64,000 bases of DNA. Origin: an uncultured Desulfatitalea sp. (GTDB lineage: Bacteria > Desulfobacterota > Desulfobacteria > Desulfobacterales > Desulfosarcinaceae). The notes under the pieces were generated by a model. It did no database searches. It was not told the origin of the DNA and saw only the letters and a list, made by a program, of their open reading frames with translations. This document shows positions 1-7,200 of this stretch, piece by piece; the stretch's first letter is position 1, and each line of letters begins with the position of its first letter. A program made the position numbers and the translations under genes. Where the stretch lies: NCBI GenBank assembly GCA_937868765.1, contig CALMNL010000004.1, forward strand, positions 62,001 to 126,000. The letters are read 5' to 3'.

Positions 1-125
1 AGATCGCTTATCGCATGGGGCTCATCGACGTCGAACAGGTGCTGCGCCTGGCCGGGCCGCTGGCCAAGAACGGCTATGGCCAGTACCTCATCGATATGGT
101 CTCCCAGAAGGATGGGCGCCCATGA
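1..125 (+). CDS. rfbA: glucose-1-phosphate thymidylyltransferase, C-terminal fragment
   Basis: Only the last 40 codons are in the window; the first complete codon begins at base 3 and the stop is TGA at 123-125. The visible tail contains IAYRMGLID and KNGYGQYL, which match the C-terminal region of RfbA/RmlA (typically E-IAYR-GFID ... KNGYGQYL). RmlA makes dTDP-glucose from dTTP and glucose-1-phosphate, the first step of dTDP-L-rhamnose synthesis. The stop overlaps the rfbC start (ATGA), so the genes are translationally coupled, and rfbC and rfbD follow directly. The 5' part lies outside the window. Confidence 0.9.
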   Translation, partial: IAYRMGLIDVEQVLRLAGPLAKNGYGQYLIDMVSQKDGRP

Positions 126-679
126 AGGTCATCCCGACCCGCATCAAAGAGGTCCTGCTCGTCGAACCTCAGGTATTCGGCGACCGGCGCGGCTATTTCC
201 TGGAAACCTACCAGCAGGAACGCTATGCCGCCGCCGGCATCGATGCAGCGTTTGTCCAGGACAACATCTCCTTTTCACAGCAGGACATCCTGCGCGGCCT
301 GCATTTCCAGCACCCCCGGGGCCAGGCCAAGCTGGTGCAGGTGCTGCAGGGCGAAATCTTCGACGTGGCCATGGACGTGCGGCGCGGGTCGCCCACCTTC
401 GGCCGGTGGGTGGGTGTGACGTTGTCCTCGGCCGAGCCCCGCCAGCTTTACATCCCCAAGGGATTCGCCCATGGTTTTTGCGTATTGAGCCCCACGGCCC
501 TTTTCAGTTACAAGTGCGGGGATTATTATGCGCCGTCGTGCGAAAACGGCATCTGCTGGAACGACCCAGACCTGGGTATCGACTGGCCGGTGCGACATCC
601 CGTGCTCTCCGAGAAAGACCGGGCCTTTGTCCAATTGAAGGATATTCCGCCGGAACGCCTGCCGGCGTATGAGGGCTGA
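122..679 (+). CDS. rfbC: dTDP-4-dehydrorhamnose 3,5-epimerase
   Basis: This 185-residue cupin-fold protein has the usual RmlC length. It shows the RGYFLET segment (residues 23-29), LRGLHFQ with the catalytic His at 61, Lys69 in the substrate pocket, and IPKGFAHGF (111-119). Tyr130 in the FSYKC segment fits the family's acid/base tyrosine. The enzyme epimerises dTDP-4-keto-6-deoxyglucose at C3 and C5 in dTDP-L-rhamnose synthesis, used for O-antigen or other surface glycans. The start overlaps the rfbA stop by 4 nt and its stop abuts the rfbD ATG with no gap, so this is a tight operon. rfbB is not in view and may lie upstream. Confidence 0.96.
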   Translation: MKVIPTRIKEVLLVEPQVFGDRRGYFLETYQQERYAAAGIDAAFVQDNISFSQQDILRGLHFQHPRGQAKLVQVLQGEIFDVAMDVRRGSPTFGRWVGVTLSSAEPRQLYIPKGFAHGFCVLSPTALFSYKCGDYYAPSCENGICWNDPDLGIDWPVRHPVLSEKDRAFVQLKDIPPERLPAYEG

Positions 680-1561
680 ATGCGGTTATTGATCTTCGGC
701 AGCAATGGACAACTGGGCCGCGATCTCATGGCCCAGGCCCGGGCACGCGGTTGGCAGCCGGTCGGCGCCGACCTGCCGGCCTGCGACATCACCCAGGCCC
801 GGAGCCTGAACCAGGCCTTCGACGCTGCCGGGCGCATCGGCGTCGTCATCAATGCCGCTGCCTACACCGCCGTGGATGCCGCGGAAAGCGACATCGAGAC
901 GGCGTTCGCCGTCAACCGGGATGCCGTGGCGCTGATGGCCCAGGCCTGCGCCCGGCACGGTACACCGCTGATCCATGTCTCCACCGACTATGTCTTCGAC
1001 GGCCTCAAGACCAGCCCCTACCTGCCGGAGGACCCGGTCAACCCCCAGGGGGTCTACGGTCGTTCCAAGGCCGAGGGCGAAGCGGCCCTGCGCCGCCACT
1101 GGGAGCGCCACGTGATCGTGCGCACCTCGTGGCTCTTCGGGCTGTACGGCGCCAACTTCGTCAAGACCATGCTGCGTCTGGGCAAGGAACGCGACACGCT
1201 GCGGGTGGTGGACGACCAGGTGGGCTGCCCCACCTATGCCGCCGACCTGGCCGCGGCTCTGCTGGAGATCGCCGCCCAGGACGCCGACCGCCACGATGCC
1301 TGGGGCACCTATCACTTCTGCAACGAGGTGCCGGTGACCTGGTACGCCTTTACCCGGCGCATCCTGGCTCTGGCCAGGCCCTACGAACGTCTTCGTACCA
1401 CCGAAATTCTTCCGATCCTCACGACCCATTATCCGCTGCCGGCCCCCCGGCCGCCCTTCTCGGTGCTGGATTGCACCGGACTGGAGCACACCTTCGGCAT
1501 CACCCGACGGCCGTGGGAAGAAGCGCTCAAGGAGATGCTGGGCGCGCTGTATGCGAAGTAA
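680..1561 (+). CDS. rfbD: dTDP-4-dehydrorhamnose reductase
   Basis: This 293-residue short-chain dehydrogenase of the extended RmlD type has a nucleotide-binding glycine motif at residues 7-13 (GSNGQLG), VSTDYVFDG (100-108) and the catalytic Tyr126-x3-Lys130 pair in YGRSK. It reduces dTDP-4-keto-L-rhamnose to dTDP-L-rhamnose with NAD(P)H. The ATG follows the rfbC TGA directly. The operon ends here, converging 9 nt from the end of the minus-strand radical SAM gene; I see no clear T-tailed hairpin in the gap. Confidence 0.96.
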   Translation: MRLLIFGSNGQLGRDLMAQARARGWQPVGADLPACDITQARSLNQAFDAAGRIGVVINAAAYTAVDAAESDIETAFAVNRDAVALMAQACARHGTPLIHVSTDYVFDGLKTSPYLPEDPVNPQGVYGRSKAEGEAALRRHWERHVIVRTSWLFGLYGANFVKTMLRLGKERDTLRVVDDQVGCPTYAADLAAALLEIAAQDADRHDAWGTYHFCNEVPVTWYAFTRRILALARPYERLRTTEILPILTTHYPLPAPRPPFSVLDCTGLEHTFGITRRPWEEALKEMLGALYAK

Positions 1562-1570
1562 AGCTGTTTC

Positions 1571-3571
1571 CTATCCGAAAAATTCTCTGAAATAATCCAG
1601 ATCCAGGCAGGCCTGACCATCCGGGCCGGGAGCCAGGGCCCGGTCCCAGAAGGCGCTCATCCATCGCGCCCGGTCGGCGCGCAGGCGTTCCAATGCAAGC
1701 CGGGGCCGGGTGGTCAACCCGGGCGGCAGTTGGGCCCTGCGCCGCGTCGCCTTGTGCGGCATGCCGGGCGGCCGCGCGGCAAGACTTTTAAAGATCTCCG
1801 GGCCGAAGCGCAACAGGTAGAGAAAGGTGTGATGGGTGGAGATGGCGCCGGCCCAGGGGTAGTGATCCAGGAAGTACTTCTGCGACAGACGCGTCACAGC
1901 CGCTTCGAGGCGCGGGTCGCCCCGACCCGACACGGCAACCGGATTTTCGTACAGCGGAAAGAGCCGGAAATCGTCCGACCGGCAGTAGTACACCCGCCCC
2001 AGGCCGTATGCCTGCGGATCGGCGGCGATACGGGCGCCGCTGGTCAGGCCGAAGCGCCCCAGGATGAAAAGATCCACGCACTGGCGCTCCCGATGGATGA
2101 GACGCGCCGTCTCCAGGGCATGGGCATCGGTTTCGCCGGGATGGCCGCTGAAGGTCATCCAGGCCGTGGCGATGCCGGCCTGATGGAAACGGGTGTTGAC
2201 CGCACGGATCCGGGCCACGGAGATGCCCTTGTCCATGGCCTTGAGCACACGATCCGAACCGCTCTCCACCCCGAAGGCCACGGCCCGCAAGCCCGACTGG
2301 TAAAGCAATCGGCAGCGCTCGGGCGAATAGTACGTCTCGATGCGAAAATCGGCGGACCAGCGGATGGGCGCCCCGCGCGCCACCAGGGCGCGGGCCAGGG
2401 CCTCGGCAAACCTTGGAGCCATCGCGTCCACCGAAAGGTAGAAGTTGCGGGTGCGATGCCGCGCGGCCAGGTCCGCGAGCTGGTCGGCGGCCCTTTCGGC
2501 CTCCATCTCGCGGTAGCCGTGGCACCCTGAGCGGCTGGCGCCGTAATCGCAGAAAGCGCAGCGGTCCCAGTAGCACCCCCGGGTAGGCGCGAAGAGCAGG
2601 GTGCGCGCCGGGGCCAGATAGCCGTCCAGGTCCAGATCCGAATAATCCGGCGCCGGCATTGACTTCAAATCGCTCACGGCGATGGGACCGGTGTGCAGGC
2701 GCCCATCGGGCGCGGCCATCAACAGATTGGGAATGGCGGCCAGGCGCGTGAAGCGCCGGGCCGGATCTTCGGCCGCGTCGCCCTCGGCCAGCGCCGTCAA
2801 CAGGGCCGGCAGGGTCTCTTCCCCTTCCAGGCAGCAGGCCGCATCGGCCAGGGTGACCACCCAGCGCCGGGCCGCCTCGCTGCCGTGGGCCAGTATCTGC
2901 TGCAGGCAGCTGCCCCCTATGACAATGAAGGCCGCCGGCACCCGCTCCCGCAGCAGCCGCGCCAAGTAGAAAGCTTCGGAGATCTGGCTGATGAAGGTCA
3001 GATTGATCCCCACCACGTCCCGCGGCCCGATGGCCAGGCGCGCCAGGGTATCCCGGTAGAATGCGTCCAAAGGGCTCCGGCGTTCCCGGCAATACGTCTC
3101 CAGCAGGACCGGATGCCATGGCAGGGCCAGGTGGGCCGCCTGGTTGAAATGAACGTGGTAGGGGTAACAGGTCGCACTGACACAGGCCAGGGCCGCCTCG
3201 GCCAGGTCCCGGGCCTGGCGGTAGGCGGTAAAATCGTAGAACCGCCCGGGGTCCTGAAATATTTGCACGGGCGGGGTTTCGGCATCCAGCAGTTGGCGCG
3301 CCAGCGGCCGGGCTTCGGCCAGGGCCAGGTATTCCATCCGCTCCAGGCGCGTGAGCCGCTTGCGGCCGTCGAGCCGGCCGAAACGTTCACCCAGCCGCTC
3401 GACCGTGTCGCGCACCGCCGCCGACCCCAGCAAGTGGTGGGCCGCCGCCGCGTTCAGGTCCACCACCGTCGCGTCTGCACCCCGCGATCGCAAGGCCCCT
3501 TTCAGGTAAGGCAAGGCGAGGTACGGCTGGGTGGGATCGGCGAAGGGGGGATAGAGGAGCCAGGCTTTCAT
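1571..3571 (-). CDS. B12-binding-domain radical SAM protein, cluster motif CX4CX2C
   Basis: A 666-residue protein. The N-terminal third looks like a cobalamin-binding (Rossmann) region, with YPPFADP near the start and VVGINLTFISQ then VIGGSCLQQ further in. The radical SAM core follows, with the cluster motif GCYWDRCAFC. The spacing is CX4CX2C rather than the common CX3CX2C. Downstream, FGVESGSDRVL is typical of the SAM-binding strand. I start at the second Met because GGAGAA lies 7 nt upstream there; the frame is open to 3601. A paralogue sits at 30618-32132. Related B12-radical SAM enzymes methylate or rearrange unactivated carbons, some on peptides. No precursor peptide or other pathway gene is adjacent, so the substrate is unknown. 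Confidence 0.82.
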   Translation of the reverse strand: MKAWLLYPPFADPTQPYLALPYLKGALRSRGADATVVDLNAAAAHHLLGSAAVRDTVERLGERFGRLDGRKRLTRLERMEYLALAEARPLARQLLDAETPPVQIFQDPGRFYDFTAYRQARDLAEAALACVSATCYPYHVHFNQAAHLALPWHPVLLETYCRERRSPLDAFYRDTLARLAIGPRDVVGINLTFISQISEAFYLARLLRERVPAAFIVIGGSCLQQILAHGSEAARRWVVTLADAACCLEGEETLPALLTALAEGDAAEDPARRFTRLAAIPNLLMAAPDGRLHTGPIAVSDLKSMPAPDYSDLDLDGYLAPARTLLFAPTRGCYWDRCAFCDYGASRSGCHGYREMEAERAADQLADLAARHRTRNFYLSVDAMAPRFAEALARALVARGAPIRWSADFRIETYYSPERCRLLYQSGLRAVAFGVESGSDRVLKAMDKGISVARIRAVNTRFHQAGIATAWMTFSGHPGETDAHALETARLIHRERQCVDLFILGRFGLTSGARIAADPQAYGLGRVYYCRSDDFRLFPLYENPVAVSGRGDPRLEAAVTRLSQKYFLDHYPWAGAISTHHTFLYLLRFGPEIFKSLAARPPGMPHKATRRRAQLPPGLTTRPRLALERLRADRARWMSAFWDRALAPGPDGQACLDLDYFREFFG

Positions 3572-3688
3572 GGTGCGTTCTCCAGGGGCATGATTGGGCA
3601 ATCGCTCTTTCTTAGCACATTTATCCGCTATGCGCCCGAAAGAAGGCGACGGGAAGATGCCGACGGCAGCGGCCGTTATTCACCGGGA

Positions 3689-3717
3689 TTGTCCTAGGCA
3701 AAGGGATGTCTTATGTT
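3689..3717 (+). promoter_or_regulatory. candidate sigma70 promoter for the VTT gene
   Basis: TTGTCC (3689-3694) and TATGTT (3712-3717) are 17 nt apart in the divergent gap, 66 nt upstream of the VTT-family start. Both boxes match the consensus at 4 of 6 positions. This is sequence pattern only. Confidence 0.3.
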
Positions 3718-3783
3718 GCTTGCGTCTCAACCCGCGGCTAAACGCCGCACCCACGCCGCAGCTTTTTCGGGAAGGAAATTGCG

Positions 3784-4500
3784 ATGGGCACGATTTCCGG
3801 TAACAGGGTCACTAAATTCGCCGTGCTGGGGCTCGTCGCGCTCGGGGTCATCGCCTTCTTCTACTTCGATCTGGGGCGCTATCTCTCCCTGGCCTTCATC
3901 AAGGCCTCCCAGGATCGATTTCAGGCAATCTACAAGGCGCATCCGCTTTGGGTCATCGCGGTGTACGTGGGCGTTTATATTGCCGTCACGGCATGGTCCC
4001 TGCCGGGCGCCGCCGTCCTGACCCTGGCCGGCGGCGGCTTTTTCGGCCTGGCGGTCGGCACTCTGGCGGTCTCGTTCGCCAGCACCATCGGGGCCACGCT
4101 GGCCTGTGCGGTTTCCCGTTTTCTCCTGCGGGCGTGGGTCCAGAAAAGATTCGGCGGCCGGCTGGCCGCCATCGACGACGGCATCGCCAGGGAGGGGGCT
4201 TTTTATCTCTTTTCCCTGCGCCTGGTACCGGTCTTTCCTTTTTTCATCATCAACCTGCTCATGGGCCTGACGCGCATGCGGCTGTTCACTTTCTTCTGGG
4301 TCTCGCAGCTCGGCATGCTGCCCGGCACGCTCATCTACGTGAACGCCGGCCGGGAGCTGGCGAAAATCGAGAGGCTCTCCGGCATCCTGTCGCCGGGTGT
4401 CCTGATCTCCCTGGGACTGCTCGGCCTTTTTCCCCTTGCCTTGAAAAAGCTGCTGGCGCTTTATCGCCAAAAATCGGGTTTGCAGGCCCCCGACGGATAA
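3784..4500 (+). CDS. TVP38/TMEM64 (VTT/DedA-type) membrane protein
   Basis: This 238-residue integral membrane protein has the VTT/SNARE-associated Golgi fold: an N-terminal transmembrane helix (about residues 10-30), WSLPGAAVLTLAGGGFFG, then RLVPVFPFFIINLLMGLTRM and a C-terminal hydrophobic hairpin. The RLVPVFPF-N motif is the family signature and lies in a re-entrant loop. Family members are thought to move or scramble phospholipids or lipid carriers; the substrate cannot be read from sequence. AAGGAA precedes the ATG. It is followed by a convergent small membrane ORF. Confidence 0.88.
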   Translation: MGTISGNRVTKFAVLGLVALGVIAFFYFDLGRYLSLAFIKASQDRFQAIYKAHPLWVIAVYVGVYIAVTAWSLPGAAVLTLAGGGFFGLAVGTLAVSFASTIGATLACAVSRFLLRAWVQKRFGGRLAAIDDGIAREGAFYLFSLRLVPVFPFFIINLLMGLTRMRLFTFFWVSQLGMLPGTLIYVNAGRELAKIERLSGILSPGVLISLGLLGLFPLALKKLLALYRQKSGLQAPDG

Positions 4501-4511
4501 CGCGAAAGCGG

Positions 4512-4691
4512 TTACAGCTTGTCCGAAGGCTGGTGCACATCGATGCAGCCGATGACGAAAAACACCACGATAAGTATCAGGATGGTGCCGATGGCGACGT
4601 AGTTGCCGATGGGGGTCAGCAGGAGGGCCAGCCAACCCAGGAGGAGGGCGGTGACGATCAGGATGCGTTTGCGGACAGGACTCAGCTTCAT
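4512..4691 (-). CDS. 59-residue two-helix membrane protein
   Basis: A short ORF on the minus strand, ATG at 4691-4689 and TAA at 4514-4512. It encodes 59 residues: a basic start (MKLSPVRKR), two hydrophobic helices (about 10-26 and 29-48) separated by TPIGNY, and a polar tail. The positive-inside pattern fits an N-in hairpin. The upstream Shine-Dalgarno is weak (AGCGGAAA). It converges with the VTT gene (11 nt apart) and diverges from lemA. I do not recognise the family; it could still be a chance ORF, but the composition is that of a real membrane hairpin. Confidence 0.55.
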   Translation of the reverse strand: MKLSPVRKRILIVTALLLGWLALLLTPIGNYVAIGTILILIVVFFVIGCIDVHQPSDKL

Positions 4692-4863
4692 CGGTTTCCG
4701 CTTTCAGCGCGCACGAAATCCGTTGGACACTTGCATGTCCTTTGCCTGCCTCGTCCAGACCAATATCGGCCTTGCTTATGGAAACTTTAGAGATTATTGT
4801 CCGAGACATGATGAAAAACCGACCGGAAAACATACAAGCCATGGATATCAATGGAGGAACGAG

Positions 4864-5451
4864 ATGCGCAAGCGTATGGCCCGCGTGGGAATGCTGGTGC
4901 TGGTGGCCGTGCTGGTCACGGGATGCGGATACAACACCCTGATCGCCAAGGAGGAGGCGGTCAAAAAGGCCTGGGGCGACATCGATGCCAGTCTGCAGCG
5001 CCGGGCCGACCTGATTCCCAATTTGGTGGAAACGGTCAAGGGCTATGCCTCCCATGAAAAGGATACCTTGCAGGCAGTGATCGAGGCACGGGCCAAGGCC
5101 ACCCAGACCCAGATATCGGTGAACGATCTGGAAAATGTGGAGGCCATGCAGCAGTACCAGCAGGCGCAGGCGGGTCTCACCTCGGCCCTGTCGCGCCTGA
5201 TGGTGGTGGTGGAGCGCTACCCGGACCTGAAGGCCAACCAGAACTTCCTGGATCTGCAGAACCAGCTGGAGGGAACCGAAAACCGCATCAACGTGGCCCG
5301 GCAGCGTTACAACGAGGCGGTCCAGGAGTTCAACAGCATGGTACGCAAGCTGCCTTACAGCATCACCAACAGTCTGCTGCTGCATTTGAAGCAAAAAGAG
5401 TACTTCAAGGCCGAAAGCGGGGCGGAAAAAGCCCCCCAGGTTAAATTCTGA
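4864..5451 (+). CDS. lemA: LemA-family lipoprotein
   Basis: A 195-residue protein. Residues 1-20 form a lipoprotein signal ending in VTGC, so Cys20 is probably lipidated. The mature part has the LemA four-helix features: [29 protein letters not shown], and [18 protein letters not shown], with an [13 protein letters not shown] segment typical of the family. LemA proteins are extracytoplasmic helical bundles of uncertain function, usually encoded next to TPM-domain proteins, as here. The start at 4864 is chosen for its signal peptide and GAGGAACGAG upstream; the open frame extends further 5'. Its TGA overlaps the next ATG. Confidence 0.92.
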   Translation: MRKRMARVGMLVLVAVLVTGCGYNTLIAKEEAVKKAWGDIDASLQRRADLIPNLVETVKGYASHEKDTLQAVIEARAKATQTQISVNDLENVEAMQQYQQAQAGLTSALSRLMVVVERYPDLKANQNFLDLQNQLEGTENRINVARQRYNEAVQEFNSMVRKLPYSITNSLLLHLKQKEYFKAESGAEKAPQVKF

Positions 5452-6359
5452 TGGTCGCAGCCGCAACATCCGTTGATCGCGGCATGCGGCCAAAGCGCCC
5501 GCTGGTCTTTCTGGCGGGGCTCTGGTTGTTGCTGGCCGGTTGGCTGCCGGGGGCCTGGGCCGCCCCCGTGCCGCAGCTGAAGGGGCGGGTCAACGACTAC
5601 GCCGGCCTGCTCGGCGATATCGCGAGGCGCCAGCTGGACGCCATGCTGGCCGACCTGGAGCGCACGGACGGCACCCAGATCGTGGTTCTCACCATCCCTT
5701 CCCTGGAAGGCCAGACCATCGAGGCATATGCCATCCAGGTGGCCGAAAAGTGGGGCCTGGGCCAAAAGGATAACGATAACGGCGCCCTGCTGGTGATCGC
5801 CAGAAACGACCGCAAGATCCGCATCGAGGTGGGCTATGGCCTGGAGGGCCGGCTCACCGATCTGACGGCCGGCCGCATCATTCGCAATGTCATCGCCCCG
5901 CAGTTCAAGGCCGGCCGTTTCGACCAGGGCATCCTCGACGGGGTGAACGCCATGATCGCCACGGTCAAGGGCGAGTACACGGCTCCCGAGCGGCCGCCCG
6001 CCGGCCGCCACAACGGGGGCTCGCCCGGCATATTCGGTTTCATCGTGTTCCTGTTTCTGGTCAACGTGGTCGGACGCGTCAACCGTCTGGTGGGCGGCTT
6101 GGCCGGAGCGGTGCTGGCACCCATCGGCGGCCTGCTCTTCGGCTTGGGCGCCCTGGCCTTGCTGGCCCTGATTCCGGTGGGCTTCATCGCCGGTCTGCTC
6201 ATCAGCGTGCTCGGCCCCGGCGTCACCTTCGGCCGCCCCTCCCACCGCTCGGGGACCTCCTACTGGGGCGGCGGCGGTTTTTCGTCGGGCGGCGGGTTCG
6301 GCGGCTTTTCCGGAGGCGGCGGCGGCTTCGGCGGCGGCGGCTCCTCGGGCAGTTGGTAA
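5451..6359 (+). CDS. TPM-domain (YgcG-type) secreted/membrane protein with Gly-rich tail
   Basis: A 302-residue protein. A signal peptide (about residues 13-38, ending AWA-AP) precedes a TPM domain (about 42-185) with RVNDYAGLL and GYGLEGRLTDL, the two signature motifs. One or two hydrophobic segments follow, then a Gly/Ser-rich C-terminus ending SSGSW. This is the standard YgcG layout. TPM domains have acid phosphatase activity in the photosystem II repair protein TLP18.3; the bacterial role is unsettled. It overlaps lemA by 1 nt and a second TPM gene follows, so all three probably act together at the envelope. Confidence 0.92.
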   Translation: MVAAATSVDRGMRPKRPLVFLAGLWLLLAGWLPGAWAAPVPQLKGRVNDYAGLLGDIARRQLDAMLADLERTDGTQIVVLTIPSLEGQTIEAYAIQVAEKWGLGQKDNDNGALLVIARNDRKIRIEVGYGLEGRLTDLTAGRIIRNVIAPQFKAGRFDQGILDGVNAMIATVKGEYTAPERPPAGRHNGGSPGIFGFIVFLFLVNVVGRVNRLVGGLAGAVLAPIGGLLFGLGALALLALIPVGFIAGLLISVLGPGVTFGRPSHRSGTSYWGGGGFSSGGGFGGFSGGGGGFGGGGSSGSW

Positions 6360-6387
6360 TCATTGCGAACGCCACAGGGAGCGGAAC

Positions 6388-7047
6388 ATGACACAGCACG
6401 CACACAGTTTGATATCCAACCAGGCACGCGAACGGATCGAAGCGGCGGTCAAGACGGCCGAAAAGCGCACCGCAGGCGAAATCGTCTGCATGATCGTCTC
6501 CTCCAGCTACCGCTACCCCATGGCCAATGTGCTGGGCGCCACGGTGATCGGTCTGCCCCTGGCCCTGCTGCTCACCCCGCTGATCGGCGGCTGGCTCTGG
6601 ATCGGTCATCAGAACATGTGGCTTTTCATCGGCCTTTTCGGCCTCCTCTTCACGGCGTTATACCTTCTGGTGGACCACACCCCCACCCTCAAACGGCGTT
6701 TCATCTCGGCCCGCGAGATGACCGAGGAGGTCCGCGAGGCGGCCACCACGGCTTTTTTCACCCACGGGCTCTATCGCACCCGGGATGCCAACGGCATTCT
6801 GATTTTTCTTTCCATGCTGGAGCGCAAGGTGTGGATCCTGGCCGACCAGGGCATCAACGCCAGGGTGCCGGCCGGCCATTGGGATGCGCTGGTGACGGCG
6901 ATCACCACCGGTATCCGCCAGAAAAGGGCCACCGAGGCCGTTTGTGAGGCAGTGGCCGCCATCGGCGCCATTCTCGAGACCCATTTCCCTGTCCAGGCCG
7001 ATGACCGGGACGAACTGGACAACGTCATCATCGGTGAGGATTCCTGA
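6388..7047 (+). CDS. second TPM-domain membrane protein
   Basis: A 219-residue protein without a signal peptide. It starts with a predicted helix (ARERIEAAVKTAEKRTAGEI) that matches the TPM N-terminal segment. Two closely spaced transmembrane helices interrupt it (about 50-90), and the C-terminal half continues the TPM fold (LERKVWILADQGINARV). This split-TPM form with an inserted membrane hairpin is commonly encoded behind a YgcG-like gene. It lies 28 nt after the first TPM gene, with GGGAGCGGAAC before the ATG. Probably the last gene of the lemA operon. Confidence 0.85.
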   Translation: MTQHAHSLISNQARERIEAAVKTAEKRTAGEIVCMIVSSSYRYPMANVLGATVIGLPLALLLTPLIGGWLWIGHQNMWLFIGLFGLLFTALYLLVDHTPTLKRRFISAREMTEEVREAATTAFFTHGLYRTRDANGILIFLSMLERKVWILADQGINARVPAGHWDALVTAITTGIRQKRATEAVCEAVAAIGAILETHFPVQADDRDELDNVIIGEDS

Positions 7048-7101
7048 AGTCATGGGGTGACCCACCCATGAGTGCAGGCACCAGCGGCGCCACCAAGCGC
7101 C

Positions 7102-7130
7102 TTGTCACTCCCCCCTGCTTCTGCTAAGGT
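7102..7130 (+). promoter_or_regulatory. candidate sigma70 promoter for the PPDK-like operon
   Basis: TTGTCA (7102-7107) and TAAGGT (7125-7130) are exactly 17 nt apart, about 70 nt upstream of the ATG at 7201. The -35 matches at 5 of 6 positions, the -10 at 3 of 6. An imperfect dyad (CATGGGGTG/CACCCATG) lies just upstream, at about 7052-7070. Pattern only. Confidence 0.3.
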
Positions 7131-7200
7131 TCTCGTATTACTACATCGATTCGCCAATCCGCGGCGAGCCTTTCCCCTCTCAATCCCTGCGGAGGCATGG

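Noticed and set aside
3594-3803. 69-codon plus-strand ORF as a radical SAM precursor peptide
   Set aside because: It overlaps the promoter and start of the VTT gene, has no ribosome site and no repeated or leader-like pattern.
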